Source of the DNA: Spirosoma sp. 48-14
GTDB lineage: Bacteria > Bacteroidota > Bacteroidia > Cytophagales > Spirosomataceae
Assembly: GCF_001898575.1 (NCBI RefSeq)
Contig: NZ_MKUD01000025.1
Location: 125,892-189,891, forward strand
Length of the DNA stretch: 64,000 nucleotides
Reading direction: 5' to 3'
Part shown: positions 1 through 10,262 of the stretch, in pieces
Numbering within the stretch: position 1 is the stretch's first letter
How the letters are laid out: every line of letters starts with the position of its first letter
Position numbers and translations under genes: made by a program
Notes under the pieces: generated by a model
What the model was told of the DNA's origin: nothing
The model's database searches: none
The model's input: only the letters and a program-made list of their open reading frames with translations

Positions 1-512
1 GCCTCCAGCGATTCCAGGCCCAACACTTCTTTTTTGTCTTTCTGCGCCATCTGCATAAATGTCAGATCATACGATACTGGCTCGCAATTCAGAATACCCA
101 TGTACATCAGCGACAATAAGCCAATGGGTTTCATCATGCCCAACTGCGCCAGATTCATGTTCATTTTCTGTTTTAAATAGCTTTCCAGCAGCTTATAATC
201 GTCGGCCGAGAGATAGTCTTTAGCCGTTTTTCCGTTGGTCATCATAGCCGCTTTCATCATACCTGCCATCATCGTCGGATCATCCATATCCAGTTCCAGG
301 TAGACCTGCCGGGCATCACTAAGTGCCTTTTTTATTTCGTCGGTAATCGACAGGTCGGTTGGACATACCATATGAAACGTCCCGTAGAGATAGGACGGCT
401 CTGCCAGCCCCGGCCCGGTCACTTTATAGAGCAGGGCGTGGTCCTGAGCCTGTGTATAAAATGGGTTCATCAGCCACAACACCAACGAGACTATCTTTAG
501 CGGTTTTTGCAT
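1..512 (-). CDS. TraB/GumN family protein, C-terminus outside window
   Basis: The gene starts at an ATG read on the minus strand at 512 and is still open at base 1, so 170 residues are visible. It begins with a signal peptide (about residues 1-22, ending near TQA). The first TraB/GumN motif follows, GTFH at residues 44-47, then an ELDMDD segment that fits the family's second conserved block. A stretch rich in Met (MMAGMMKAAMM) lies in the middle. The family resembles peptidase-like proteins of the erythromycin-esterase/TIKI group; its bacterial substrates are unknown, and the signal peptide implies export. The gene is divergent from icmF, with about 150 bases between them. The family call is fairly safe, the function is not. 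Confidence 0.8.
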   Translation of the reverse strand, partial: MQKPLKIVSLVLWLMNPFYTQAQDHALLYKVTGPGLAEPSYLYGTFHMVCPTDLSITDEIKKALSDARQVYLELDMDDPTMMAGMMKAAMMTNGKTAKDYLSADDYKLLESYLKQKMNMNLAQLGMMKPIGLLSLMYMGILNCEPVSYDLTFMQMAQKDKKEVLGLESLE

Positions 513-619
513 AAAATTCTTCGTAAAGCCTGAACACAAAAGTAATGAAACAAACCATCGTAAATTGTCGTAATTCACGAACGAATCTGCCTACCGAAAC
601 TACATTTCCGCTGAGTGTG

Positions 620-627
620 TAACTTTG
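620..627 (+). promoter_or_regulatory. candidate -7 element of icmF
   Basis: TAACTTTG matches the Bacteroidota -7 consensus TAnnTTTG and lies 33 bases before the icmF ATG. No good TTG is present 19-21 bases upstream, so only half of the promoter is supported. Confidence 0.4.
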
Positions 628-660
628 GTAGCCTAGTCGAGTTGTTAATCAATACCCCGT

Positions 661-3600
661 ATGGTAGCCCAACAGCCTAAATCCGTTCATTCACAAGCAT
701 TTGCCCATAAAATCCGTCTGGTTACAGCCGCGTCTTTGTTCGATGGGCACGACGCAGCCATCAATCTGATGCGTCGACTTATGCAGGCGTCCGGTGCCGA
801 AGTGATTCATCTGGGTCATAATCGGTCAGTTGCCGAAATTGTTGACTGTGCCATTCAGGAAGATGTTCAGGGGATTGCCGTGACCAGCTACCAGGGTGGT
901 CATCTTGAGTTTTTCAAGTATATGTATGATCTGCTACACGAACGTGGAGCTGGTCATATCAAAATCTTTGGAGGTGGTGGCGGCACCATCTTACCAACCG
1001 AAATCGAGGAACTTCATGCCTATGGTATCACCCGCATCTACTCGCCCGACGACGGCCGGGCCATGGGATTGCAGGGCATGATCGACGATTTATTGCACCA
1101 ATGCGACTTTGCTCCTCCGACACCTGATCAGCAGGCGGCTGAACTGTCGCCTGTCGAATCGGATACTATAGCCCGGTTAATTACCACCGCCGAGAATCAT
1201 CCTGAACAATTTGCTCAACCACTTCATCACTCCATCACTCAATACGCCCCCGTTTTAGGCATTACGGGAACGGGAGGTGCCGGAAAATCATCGCTGGTCG
1301 ATGAACTGGTCCTTCGGTTCCTGCGTCAGTACCCGGATAAAACGCTGGCTATCTTATCCGTCGATCCATCGAAACGAAAAACAGGCGGGGCACTGCTGGG
1401 CGATCGGATTCGGATGAATGCCATTCAGTCGCCACGAGTCTATATGCGTTCGCTGGCAACCCGACAATCGAATCTGGCACTGAGTCGGCATGTACAGGAT
1501 GCCATTAACGTATGCAAAGCAGCCCATTTCGACCTGATCATTGTCGAGACCTCGGGCATCGGGCAGTCGGACACTGAGATTACCGAACATGCTGATAAGA
1601 CACTGTATGTAATGACCGCTGAGTATGGAGCAGCCACCCAACTCGAAAAAATCGACATGCTCGATTTCGCGGACGTGATCGCCATCAACAAATTCGATAA
1701 ACGGGGCTCTCTGGATGCCTTACGCGACGTTCGGAAACAGTATCGGCGTAACCACAATCTATGGGATATTGCCGACGATGACCTGCCCATTCTGGGAACT
1801 GTAGCCTCTCAATTTAACGATCCGGGGATGAATGCCCTGTTTGATCGGCTGATGGGGTTGGTTGGCATGGGGCAGGGAGAAGGGAGCATGAAACAGAGCG
1901 ATGGTAATAAACCTCCCCTTGCCCCCACCACGCCTAGCTCCCAGCACCCCACTCCCAGCACCACGCCCCAGGCCATCATTCCCCCAGACCGAGTACGTTA
2001 CCTGGCTGAAATTGTGGAAGAGAGCCGTCGGTACGATGCGTTTGTGCAGGAACAAACTACATTGGCCCGGCAACTGTATCAGATACACGGCACTTTGACC
2101 TTACTTCCAGACGGTGCGATTAAAGACGAACTGCAAAAGTTGTACACAGTGCTTGACGCACGGCTCCATCCCGACAGCCGCGCTTTATTGACTCAATGGC
2201 CAATACTTCAGCAACGCTATACGGCTGACTTCTACGAGTATACGGTTCGGGACAAAGTGATCCGGCAGCCTCTTTACTCTGAAACCTTATCGCATCTGAA
2301 AATCCCCAAAGTGAGTTTGCCGAAATACCACGACTGGGGCGATGTGCTGCGCTGGTTACTAACCGAGAATGTACCGGGTGAGTTTCCGTACGCAGCTGGG
2401 GTATTCCCGCTTAAGCGCGAAGGCGAAGACCCAACCCGTATGTTTGCCGGGGAAGGTGGCCCCGAACGGACCAATCGTCGGTTTCACTACGTCTCCAAAG
2501 GGTTACCTGCCAAGCGACTCTCAACCGCCTTCGATTCGGTCACACTGTATGGCGAAGACCCAGCCATGCGGCCCGACATTTTTGGCAAAATTGGTAATTC
2601 GGGGGTCAGCATTTGTACCCTCGACGATGCCAAGAAACTTTACTCAGGCTTCGACCTCTGCGATCCGGCCACTTCAGTTTCCATGACCATCAACGGCCCT
2701 GCCCCCATGTTGCTGGGCTTTTTCCTGAATGCTGCCATTGACCAGCAGTGTGAGAAATGGCTTCTTAACCAGGAGCGGGGAGTTAGCCGTGAGGAGCGAG
2801 AATGGCTACACACGAATCAGGATGCGTCAGCACTCCTCACGGCAAACTCCCCACTACTCATTCCGTCATATAATGGCCCACTTCCTGAAGGGAATGATGG
2901 GTTGGGATTGCTGCTACTTGGCACTACGGGCGATAAAGTTTTGCCTAAAGAGGTCTACGAAAAAATTAAAGCCGACACCCTCCGTCGCGTGCGGGGGACG
3001 GTCCAGGCCGATATTCTGAAAGAAGATCAGGCACAGAATACCTGCATTTTCTCGACCGAGTTTGCGCTCAAGATGATGGGCGATATTCAGCAGTATTTTA
3101 CCGACAATCGGGTCCAGAATTTTTATTCGGTTTCGATTTCGGGATACCACATTGCCGAGGCAGGCGCCAACCCGATTTCCCAACTGGCCTTTACCCTCTC
3201 GAACGGATTTACGTTTGTAGAATATTACCTGAGCCGGGGGATGCATATCGACAATTTTGCGCCCAACCTGTCGTTTTTCTTCTCGAACGGCATGGACCCC
3301 GAATACACGGTGCTTGGTCGGGTAGCCCGGCGAATCTGGGCAAAAGCGATGAAACACAAGTACAAAGCCAACGATCGTTCGCAGAAGTTAAAGTACCATA
3401 TTCAGACATCGGGGCGGAGTTTGCATGCGCAGGAAATAGCCTTTAACGACATTCGTACCACCTTGCAGGCACTACTAGCCATTTATGACAACTGCAACTC
3501 GCTGCACACCAACGCGTATGATGAAGCTATTACAACCCCTACCGAAGAATCCGTTCGGCGGGCCATGGCCATTCAGCTGATTATCAATCGGGAGTTTGGG

Positions 3601-4092
3601 CTCACTAAGAATGAAAATCCATTGCAAGGCGCTTTTGTCGTTGACGAATTGACCGACCTTGTCGAAGAAGCTGTTTATCAGGAATTTCTGGCGATCAATG
3701 AACGCGGAGGAGTTTTAGGCGCCATGGAGCGCATGTATCAGCGTAGCAAAATTCAGGAAGAGTCGATGTATTACGAGACGCTGAAACACAATGGTCAGTT
3801 ACCCATTGTAGGCGTCAATACCTTCCTCGATCCAGCCGGTTCGCCTACAGTTATCCCTCGTGAAGTTATTCGCTCAACGGACGAAGAAAAACGTTACGCT
3901 GTCGAATCGTGTCAGGCATTTCAGAAAAAGCATCAGGCCGAAGCAGCTGTAGCCCTAACCAATTTACAGACAACCGCATTAACCAATGGCAACCTGTTTG
4001 AAAGCCTGATGGAAGCTACCAAAGTCTGTTCGCTCGGCCAGTTGTCCAACGCACTTTATGCCGTAGGGGGCCAGTATCGGCGGAATATGTAA
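661..4092 (+). CDS. icmF: fused isobutyryl-CoA mutase IcmF
   Basis: This adenosylcobalamin enzyme interconverts isobutyryl-CoA and n-butyryl-CoA in the cytoplasm. It is a natural fusion with its own GTPase chaperone. Order: B12-binding domain (about 15-150, with FDGHDAA), MeaB-like G-domain (about 195-400, P-loop GTGGAGKSS at 203-211 and NKFD), a Pro/Ser/Thr-rich linker (about 405-440), then the mutase barrel to residue 1143. Two active-site positions separate this enzyme from methylmalonyl-CoA mutase. The Tyr/Arg pair of methylmalonyl-CoA mutase is here Phe595 (RMFAG) and Gln792 (AQNT), the isobutyryl-type pair. Length fits the family. It stands alone, with no acyl-CoA genes next to it. Related IcmF enzymes can also act on pivalyl- or isovaleryl-CoA, which cannot be excluded. 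Confidence 0.93.
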   Translation: MVAQQPKSVHSQAFAHKIRLVTAASLFDGHDAAINLMRRLMQASGAEVIHLGHNRSVAEIVDCAIQEDVQGIAVTSYQGGHLEFFKYMYDLLHERGAGHIKIFGGGGGTILPTEIEELHAYGITRIYSPDDGRAMGLQGMIDDLLHQCDFAPPTPDQQAAELSPVESDTIARLITTAENHPEQFAQPLHHSITQYAPVLGITGTGGAGKSSLVDELVLRFLRQYPDKTLAILSVDPSKRKTGGALLGDRIRMNAIQSPRVYMRSLATRQSNLALSRHVQDAINVCKAAHFDLIIVETSGIGQSDTEITEHADKTLYVMTAEYGAATQLEKIDMLDFADVIAINKFDKRGSLDALRDVRKQYRRNHNLWDIADDDLPILGTVASQFNDPGMNALFDRLMGLVGMGQGEGSMKQSDGNKPPLAPTTPSSQHPTPSTTPQAIIPPDRVRYLAEIVEESRRYDAFVQEQTTLARQLYQIHGTLTLLPDGAIKDELQKLYTVLDARLHPDSRALLTQWPILQQRYTADFYEYTVRDKVIRQPLYSETLSHLKIPKVSLPKYHDWGDVLRWLLTENVPGEFPYAAGVFPLKREGEDPTRMFAGEGGPERTNRRFHYVSKGLPAKRLSTAFDSVTLYGEDPAMRPDIFGKIGNSGVSICTLDDAKKLYSGFDLCDPATSVSMTINGPAPMLLGFFLNAAIDQQCEKWLLNQERGVSREEREWLHTNQDASALLTANSPLLIPSYNGPLPEGNDGLGLLLLGTTGDKVLPKEVYEKIKADTLRRVRGTVQADILKEDQAQNTCIFSTEFALKMMGDIQQYFTDNRVQNFYSVSISGYHIAEAGANPISQLAFTLSNGFTFVEYYLSRGMHIDNFAPNLSFFFSNGMDPEYTVLGRVARRIWAKAMKHKYKANDRSQKLKYHIQTSGRSLHAQEIAFNDIRTTLQALLAIYDNCNSLHTNAYDEAITTPTEESVRRAMAIQLIINREFGLTKNENPLQGAFVVDELTDLVEEAVYQEFLAINERGGVLGAMERMYQRSKIQEESMYYETLKHNGQLPIVGVNTFLDPAGSPTVIPREVIRSTDEEKRYAVESCQAFQKKHQAEAAVALTNLQTTALTNGNLFESLMEATKVCSLGQLSNALYAVGGQYRRNM

Positions 4093-4230
4093 CAACCAAA
4101 TCGTACCGATAAACGATTCAAAAGCTGATTTTCTAAGCGATTTCAATCATTGGCATCGGGTAGGTTTATATAAATTGATCAATTGTTCGTTACTACGAAT
4201 GAATGCCATACCAAGGCCAATGAACATACA

Positions 4231-5304
4231 ATGAACCGTAACCTGTATCTATTTTTCGTACTGCTGCTGAGTAGTTTCTACGTTGGCTGCCAGACGAAAC
4301 GCCATGATGAAACCACAGCTACCGAGGCCGAGAAGCCCTCGATAGCCACACTGTCTAAAAATACGTTCACGCTGGGCGATACGTTACAGATTCAACTTAG
4401 CGAGCCAATTACGGAGGCCGTCGTTTCGCTGGGTACCAATCCACTTCGTATTATTCAGCAAACGGATAGCACGCTAACGATTCGGGCGACATCCCTAAAA
4501 ACGGGCTTGCATCCGCTCATTGTTGCCGGGAAGCTTCGCAATAAAACGCTGACCTCCGATACGATTTCGGTTGAATTATGGTCCGATTTCAGACCTGTAG
4601 CCCTCACCTACTCGGTGCTAAAACAATTCCCCCATCAAGCAGACAGTTTTACGCAGGGCCTGGAATTTTATCAGGGGAACCTCTATGAAAGTACGGGCCT
4701 CAATGGGCAATCGAAACTGATGCAGGTGGATCTGGCAACGGGTGCCATCGAAAAATCGGTTCCGTTGGCCAGTCAATACTTTGGGGAAGGGATTACTATT
4801 TTTCGCGACAAAATTTACCAGCTTACCTGGACATCGGGCGTATGCTTTCGGTATACCATGGATTTTTCGCTTGACAAAACGTTCACCTATCACACACAGG
4901 GCTGGGGGCTTACGCATACCGACTCGACATTAATTCTGAGTGATGGCACCAATCGGCTGTTTTTTCTTACGCCAGACTTTCGTCGTACTGGTGAACTAGC
5001 TGTTTACGACAATTTTGGGCCGGTCATGAACCTCAACGAACTGGAATATGTAAATGGCTATGTGTTCGCCAACGTCTGGCAAACCAATCGAATCGTGCAA
5101 ATTGATGTAACGACGGGAAAGGTGGTTGGTGAACTTTCGATGGAAGCTATTTTACCCAAAACCATTGATACTAAAGCCAATGTGCTAAATGGGATTGCGT
5201 ACCGAGCCGACGAAAACGCGTTTTACGTGACGGGCAAAAACTGGCCTACTTTGTTTAAAATCCAGCTAAAGAATCAGCCCAAACAGACCGTAGCGTTACG
5301 TTAA
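4231..5304 (+). CDS. glutaminyl-peptide cyclotransferase, lipoprotein
   Basis: A plant-type glutamine cyclotransferase (PF05096), a five-bladed propeller that converts N-terminal glutamine of peptides to pyroglutamate. I start it at ATG 4231 rather than the upstream in-frame TTG at 4183. From 4231 the protein opens with a clean lipoprotein signal, MNRNLYLFFVLLL, followed by a lipobox ending at Cys (YVGC). It should therefore be anchored in the envelope. Family segments include FTQGLEF, LYESTGLNGQS, YFGEG, QLTW, GWGLTH, LSDGT and NELEYVNG. About 100 residues of Ig-like beta sequence precede the propeller. It is a single gene, 358 residues, with a hairpin just after the stop. Confidence 0.88.
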   Translation: MNRNLYLFFVLLLSSFYVGCQTKRHDETTATEAEKPSIATLSKNTFTLGDTLQIQLSEPITEAVVSLGTNPLRIIQQTDSTLTIRATSLKTGLHPLIVAGKLRNKTLTSDTISVELWSDFRPVALTYSVLKQFPHQADSFTQGLEFYQGNLYESTGLNGQSKLMQVDLATGAIEKSVPLASQYFGEGITIFRDKIYQLTWTSGVCFRYTMDFSLDKTFTYHTQGWGLTHTDSTLILSDGTNRLFFLTPDFRRTGELAVYDNFGPVMNLNELEYVNGYVFANVWQTNRIVQIDVTTGKVVGELSMEAILPKTIDTKANVLNGIAYRADENAFYVTGKNWPTLFKIQLKNQPKQTVALR

Positions 5305-5310
5305 TCAGGA

Positions 5311-5346
5311 ATTGGCTGGCAGTAGCGTTTGCTTTTGCCAGCCAAT
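5311..5346. terminator. hairpin between convergent genes
   Basis: ATTGGCTGGCA pairs with TGCCAGCCAAT around a 14-base loop. It lies between the stops of the cyclotransferase gene and the opposing DUF1508 gene, so it can serve both. No long T-run is seen. Confidence 0.6.
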
Positions 5347-5361
5347 CTCGAACGGGGCTTG

Positions 5362-5691
5362 TTAATCTACTTCTTCGACGGTGGCTTCGGGCGCATTACG
5401 CTTAACGGAATCGATACCGTTTTCCCGACTGGCTACGGTTTCGTACATCTCACTGCTACCAATGATCTGGCCGTTGCCTGCTTTCAGATTGAAATAATGT
5501 TTGCCATTGGAGGATTCCTTACGGTCGTATCGGTCATCATCCGGCGAGTTTTTGCGAACCGATTCGATACCGTTTTCGCAGGCGGCCTTGCTTGAATAAC
5601 CTTCGCTGGCCAGAATGACCTGGCCATTTCCTGCTTTTAGGTTAAATTGATACTCTCCGTTCTTCCGGGTCGATATAACAAACTTTCCCAT
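5362..5691 (-). CDS. DUF1508 (YegP-like) protein with two tandem repeats
   Basis: 109 residues made of two copies of the DUF1508 unit. Each copy has a YxFNLKAGNGQ(V/I)I core, then an SSEGYSSKA-like or SSEMYETVA-like strand, and ends in ENGI(E/D)SV(R/K)(K/R)N. Repeat one covers about residues 1-50 and repeat two about 58-105. YegP-type proteins are small cytoplasmic beta-rich proteins of unknown role, and there is no signal peptide here. The start MGKFVIS is the family's usual beginning. It converges on the cyclotransferase gene. An open frame on the opposite strand (5329-5595) is its shadow. Confidence 0.88.
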   Translation of the reverse strand: MGKFVISTRKNGEYQFNLKAGNGQVILASEGYSSKAACENGIESVRKNSPDDDRYDRKESSNGKHYFNLKAGNGQIIGSSEMYETVASRENGIDSVKRNAPEATVEEVD

Positions 5692-5831
5692 GTGTTATAG
5701 TGAATTAAGGGTGACATTAGCTGTAAATTAAGTCACTTCTTGTTGATAAAACAATGGTTATTAATCATGTAGACGATACAGCACGATACCCTTTATACTT
5801 TTTCAGCGAAAAAGCCGTAACATTGATACTG

Positions 5832-8765
5832 ATGCATTTACGACGACTCTTAACTACCCTGCTCCTGCCAGCTTCACTGACAGCTTTGGCTCAAACCCTT
5901 CCAGTTCTGGATCAGAACCCAACCAGTCTGCGTTGGTATCAGCTCAATACCCCTCACTTTCGCGTACTATACCCGACTGGTCTCGACTCGACGGCTCAAC
6001 GAACCGCCAACCGGCTCGAAGACCTGTACGAGCCTGCCAGTGCCTCACTTGGCAAGCAGCCCCGCCGACTTTCGGTCCTGCTTCAGAACCAGACCACCAA
6101 CAGCAACGGGTTTGTAACTCTATTCCCCCGTCGTTCAGAGTTCTTTGCCATCGCCCCCCAGGACCCTGGTTTGCTCGGCACGTTCAACTGGCTCGATTTA
6201 CTAGCCGTTCACGAATACCGGCACGTCGTTCAAAATGATAAAGCGTTGCAGGGATATGGACGGGTTCTCAATACCTTGCTGGGTAGTACGGGGCTTTATC
6301 TCCCCCTATTCACGGTTCCCGACTGGTTTGCCGAAGGCGATGCTGTCAGTAATGAAACGCTTTTAAGTACGAGTGGACGAGGTCGAATCCCCAACTTCGA
6401 CCTAGGTATGCGGGCTAATCTACTGGCAGGCAATCGGTTCGATTATCCGAAAGCCGTTTCCGGTTCATTCCGTGATAATGTCCCGAATCATTATGTGTTG
6501 GGGTATTTTCTGACCACGTACCTGAAACGGACCTACGGGCCCGATGTATGGAGCCGGGTATTGAATCGCAACTACCGCCGTTTCCCATGGCCATTTGCCT
6601 TTTCGGCCAGTATCAAGGACGAAACTGGTCTGCGAACCGAGGATTTGTATCGTAAAACGATGGATGATCTGACGGAAACCTGGCAAAAACAACAGGAACA
6701 GATCACCCTAACTCCTGCCGATCCCTTTCCCACTAAGGCCGAAAAGCAGCGGACCGCTAAACCAGTTTTTACCAATTACCAGCACCCTCAGTTCCTGAAC
6801 GACTCGACAGTGATATGCCTAAAAAGTGGCCTGGGCGACACACCCCGGCTGGTGATCCTACGTAAAAACCAACCCGAAAAAACGATTCAGGTACAAGGCT
6901 TTACCAACGATCCAGGGTTCCTGTCGGCCAACGCATCCAAAGCGTGCTGGATTGAGTTTGGCTATGATCCACGGTGGAGCCAGCGTATCTATTCAACCAT
7001 CCGTCTACTGGATCTGAAAACCGGCAAACTCACCCGATTAACGCATCACACCCGATATACAACCGTAGCCATTTCGCCCGACAACTCGAAGCTACTTGTA
7101 GTCGATAATACTGAACGCTACAAAACTCAGCTTCTTGTTCTCGATGCGCTCACTGGTAAGGTTCTCAAAACGCTGCCGAATCCAGCTAATGAGTTTTATC
7201 AGCATCCACGCTGGTACGAAGACAGTCGAACCATACTGGTCATTGTGCTGAAAGATGGCAGGAAAACGCTCCGACGTCTGGATACCGAGTCAGGAAATCA
7301 ACTCGATTTACTGCCCTGGACCAATGAAAACATCAGCCACCCGCAACCATGGGCAAACTATGTTTTCTACAACTCGCCCCGCTCGGGTATCGATAATATC
7401 TACGCAGTGAATAGTACGTCGAAAGCGGTTTTTCAGGTAACATCCCGCCCACTAGCCGCTTATCATGCCGCTGTATCGCCCTCTGGCAGCCGTCTGGCGT
7501 TTGAGGACTTTTCGGCCACTGGCTACCGCATAACCGATATGCCGCTCAACCCTTCAGATTGGCGCCCCGTAACTGAGCCAGTCCGGGAGAATCTTGTCCG
7601 TTACTTCGGCTCGTTAGCGAATCGGGAACCAGGTGCTGCTGAAGGCCGCCAGGTTTTAGCCGACTCGTCAATCAATATAACCCCCTATTCACCTTCTCGC
7701 TTCCGTCGGTTGGTTCATACCTTCAATGTTTACAACTGGGGGCCTGTTTTAAGCAGTTCCGGGCAAACTCTGTCAATTGGCCTCAACTCACAGGATTTAT
7801 TAAGCACTACCCAACTCAGTGCGGGTTATACGTATAACCAAACCGAACGAACTGGTAATTTTTATGCGCTTCTGAGTTATCAAGGGCTCTATCCGATTAT
7901 TGATGTCAGTTTTCAGCGTGGCGCCCGTTCGACCTCGTTGTATATCGACAAGGTTGTTCCGGCAGATAGCCTGCGGACCGATCGGTGGACTTATAATCAG
8001 GTTACGGCTGGTTTTCGATTGCCTTTACAACTAACAAATTCTAAATACATACAGGGTATCAGTCTGTCGGCCTATTATAATTATTTGCAGGTAAGCGGCT
8101 ACGACTTACCGTATCGCTATATAACCGAGGTAGGCTCGTCGGGGTCATTGAGTGCCCTTACCTATGGGTTCAGCTATTCACATTTGCTACGACAAAGTAA
8201 GCGGGATGTTGCGCCACGCTGGGGCCAGACGATAGCCGTAAACTATCGAACGACCCCCTTTGGCGGAAAACTCACAGCTGAACAATTGGGCATTCAGGGC
8301 AATGTATTCTTACCCGGCCTTGGAAAACATCACTCCCTCCGTTTACGGGCTGGTTATCAGCTCCAGGCTCAGGGAACGTATCAATTCGGAGCTGCTGTAT
8401 TCTACCCCAGAGGCCAGGCTTATATTGCTGATGATCAGATCAAAGCGGGCAGTGTAGAATATCGATTACCTGTTGCCGATACGCACTGGTCACTTGGGCG
8501 CTGGTTGTATGTACAACGCATTAAAGCAGCTGGATTCGTTGATGGAGTGAATGGACAAAGCTCCGTTGAAGTGCGGGACATTTATGGCCGACTACGAGGT
8601 TATGAAACCCAGATTCATAATTTTCAGACTACAGGACTCGATGTTTCTTTTGTCTTCAACGCCCTCCGTTTACGTACATCGTTCGAAGCGGGTTTCCGAA
8701 GTATCTATAATCTGACCACGGGCCAGTGGCTCATTCAGCCGCTGGTTATTGATATTGGGATTTGA
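5832..8765 (+). CDS. HExxH protease-like / TolB-like propeller / probable outer-membrane barrel protein
   Basis: I start at ATG 5832 because it begins a signal peptide (MHLRRLLTTLLLPASLTALA); the upstream in-frame ATG at 5754 adds an unlikely leader. Length 977. About residues 25-260 resemble a peptidase MA-like gluzincin, with HEYRH at 127-131 (HExxH) and a possible third zinc ligand Glu168 in WFAEGDA. About 300-600 carry WD40/TolB-like propeller blades (ISPDNSKLLV, HPRWYEDSRTILV, VSPSGSRLAFEDF). From about 630 to the end the sequence alternates as a beta-barrel does (GLNSQDLLSTTQLSAGY, GFRSIYNL). This suggests an outer-membrane protein with a periplasmic propeller and protease module. The substrate is unknown. 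Catalytic activity is inferred from the motif only. Confidence 0.75.
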   Translation: MHLRRLLTTLLLPASLTALAQTLPVLDQNPTSLRWYQLNTPHFRVLYPTGLDSTAQRTANRLEDLYEPASASLGKQPRRLSVLLQNQTTNSNGFVTLFPRRSEFFAIAPQDPGLLGTFNWLDLLAVHEYRHVVQNDKALQGYGRVLNTLLGSTGLYLPLFTVPDWFAEGDAVSNETLLSTSGRGRIPNFDLGMRANLLAGNRFDYPKAVSGSFRDNVPNHYVLGYFLTTYLKRTYGPDVWSRVLNRNYRRFPWPFAFSASIKDETGLRTEDLYRKTMDDLTETWQKQQEQITLTPADPFPTKAEKQRTAKPVFTNYQHPQFLNDSTVICLKSGLGDTPRLVILRKNQPEKTIQVQGFTNDPGFLSANASKACWIEFGYDPRWSQRIYSTIRLLDLKTGKLTRLTHHTRYTTVAISPDNSKLLVVDNTERYKTQLLVLDALTGKVLKTLPNPANEFYQHPRWYEDSRTILVIVLKDGRKTLRRLDTESGNQLDLLPWTNENISHPQPWANYVFYNSPRSGIDNIYAVNSTSKAVFQVTSRPLAAYHAAVSPSGSRLAFEDFSATGYRITDMPLNPSDWRPVTEPVRENLVRYFGSLANREPGAAEGRQVLADSSINITPYSPSRFRRLVHTFNVYNWGPVLSSSGQTLSIGLNSQDLLSTTQLSAGYTYNQTERTGNFYALLSYQGLYPIIDVSFQRGARSTSLYIDKVVPADSLRTDRWTYNQVTAGFRLPLQLTNSKYIQGISLSAYYNYLQVSGYDLPYRYITEVGSSGSLSALTYGFSYSHLLRQSKRDVAPRWGQTIAVNYRTTPFGGKLTAEQLGIQGNVFLPGLGKHHSLRLRAGYQLQAQGTYQFGAAVFYPRGQAYIADDQIKAGSVEYRLPVADTHWSLGRWLYVQRIKAAGFVDGVNGQSSVEVRDIYGRLRGYETQIHNFQTTGLDVSFVFNALRLRTSFEAGFRSIYNLTTGQWLIQPLVIDIGI

Positions 8766-8831
8766 CATTCAGAACTAAGGGCGACACGGGTGAACAGTTG
8801 TTCACCCGTGTCGCCCTTAGTTCTGAATGTC
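8764..8831. terminator. 68-base near-perfect palindrome, bidirectional terminator
   Basis: Two 33-base arms, starting GACATTCAGAACTAAGG, are exact reverse complements around a central GT. The left arm starts inside the stop codon of the upstream gene and the right arm ends six bases before the stop of the opposing permease gene. No T-run follows on either strand, so if it terminates transcription it does so by a very stable stem. Confidence 0.75.
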
Positions 8832-8837
8832 TAACGA

Positions 8838-10160
8838 TTACCCTTTATAGAACACCCATTTCGAGAGTTCACGGAAGGAAACTTTTTTGCCGTACATCAG
8901 GATACCAACGCGGTAGATACGGGCCGCTATCCAGGTAGTTCCTAAGAATCCCAGCACCAGCAGCCCCATTGACAGCATCAATTGCCAAATTGGCACCCCG
9001 AAAGGCACCCGCACCATCATGACAACTGGCGACGTAAAGGGAATAATGGATGTCCAGAATGCCAGCGGCCCATCGGGGTCACGGACGGCAATCTGGGCAA
9101 AGGCAATAGCTGCAATGATGGGCATCATGATCGGAAACATGAACTGCTGCGTCTCCGTCTCACTATCGACGGCAGCGCCAATAGCCCCAAATAAGGCACT
9201 ATAAAGCAGATACCCGCCCAGGAAATAGAACAGAAAACAGCTGATAATCAACGGAATATTAAGCGTCTCAATGGCAGCCATGATGCTAGTTACCGGATTT
9301 TTATCTTTCGCCATCTTCTGTTGGACCTCCTGCTGACCAGGCATGCCATTCATACGAGCCGACATGGCTGATTTCGCCGTTTCTTTTTGACCCAGCACGC
9401 TGGACCCAACCGTAATCAGACCGGCAGTCAGGGCAATCCAGAGCAGGAACTGGGTCAGTCCAACCAGCGCAACACCAATGATTTTACCCAACATCAACTG
9501 GAAGGGCTTCACCGACGAAATAATCACTTCAACAATCCGGTTGGTTTTTTCTTCCATTACCCCCCGCATTACCTGTGTACCGTAGATCAGCACTGAAATA
9601 TAGATGAGCAAGGCACAAAACCCACTGATGATGGTCGTAGCAATGCCGTTACTGCTTTTTTCGCCCGAATCACTCAAGCTGATCGTCTGCGCATCGACGT
9701 TCACTTTGGCATCTTCAATCACTTTTTGCGTAATACCAGCCTGCTCCAGCTTAATCGTCTCGATTTCCTTACCAATCGCTCGTTCAATATTACTCTGCAA
9801 CGCCAGACTGACGCTCTTTTCGGCAAAAATCTGTACCGTTTTAGGATAGTCGATCACATCTTTCGGAATAAAGACGAGCGCATCGTATCCCTGCTTCACA
9901 AATGACTTTTTCGCATTGGTCAGCGATTCTTTAGGGTACGAAAACACCGTTTCATTATCGGCCTTAAACTTATTGACAAACCGCCCGCTCTCGTCGACGA
10001 CGGCTACTTTTTTCTGGTTTATGGAGCTAACGGCGGCCCAGCCAATTATGGCATAGAAGCCGAAAATCAGAACGGGACCCAGTATCGTCATAACGATAAA
10101 CGACCGTTTGCGCACCCGTACCAGGTATTCGCGCTTAATAATCAGGAAAATTGTATGCAT
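8838..10160 (-). CDS. ABC-2 type transporter permease (NatB-like)
   Basis: 440 residues. It has one membrane helix near the N-terminus (about 20-42), a long extracytoplasmic domain (about 45-170), then five to six helices, as in the NatB/ABC-2 family of exporters. The N-terminal IKREYLVRVRKRSFI segment, followed by MTILGPVL, is typical of the family. MEEKTNRIVEVIISSVKPFQLMLGK is the well-conserved cytoplasmic loop that precedes the helix bundle. It lies 102 bases after the ATPase gene on the same strand, so the two probably form one exporter. The exported substrate is unknown; relatives handle Na+ or peptides. Confidence 0.88.
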   Translation of the reverse strand: MHTIFLIIKREYLVRVRKRSFIVMTILGPVLIFGFYAIIGWAAVSSINQKKVAVVDESGRFVNKFKADNETVFSYPKESLTNAKKSFVKQGYDALVFIPKDVIDYPKTVQIFAEKSVSLALQSNIERAIGKEIETIKLEQAGITQKVIEDAKVNVDAQTISLSDSGEKSSNGIATTIISGFCALLIYISVLIYGTQVMRGVMEEKTNRIVEVIISSVKPFQLMLGKIIGVALVGLTQFLLWIALTAGLITVGSSVLGQKETAKSAMSARMNGMPGQQEVQQKMAKDKNPVTSIMAAIETLNIPLIISCFLFYFLGGYLLYSALFGAIGAAVDSETETQQFMFPIMMPIIAAIAFAQIAVRDPDGPLAFWTSIIPFTSPVVMMVRVPFGVPIWQLMLSMGLLVLGFLGTTWIAARIYRVGILMYGKKVSFRELSKWVFYKG

Positions 10161-10262
10161 AAGGGTTAATGATAGAATTGATGAATGATAGAATGAGTGA
10201 ATTGGTAAAAGGAATTACGAATGCCCCGATTGAAGCACTCAACAACTCAATCAGGCTATCAG

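Noticed and set aside
5329..5595. 88-codon open frame on the plus strand
   Set aside because: It lies opposite the DUF1508 gene, whose tandem repeat and typical start are much better supported.
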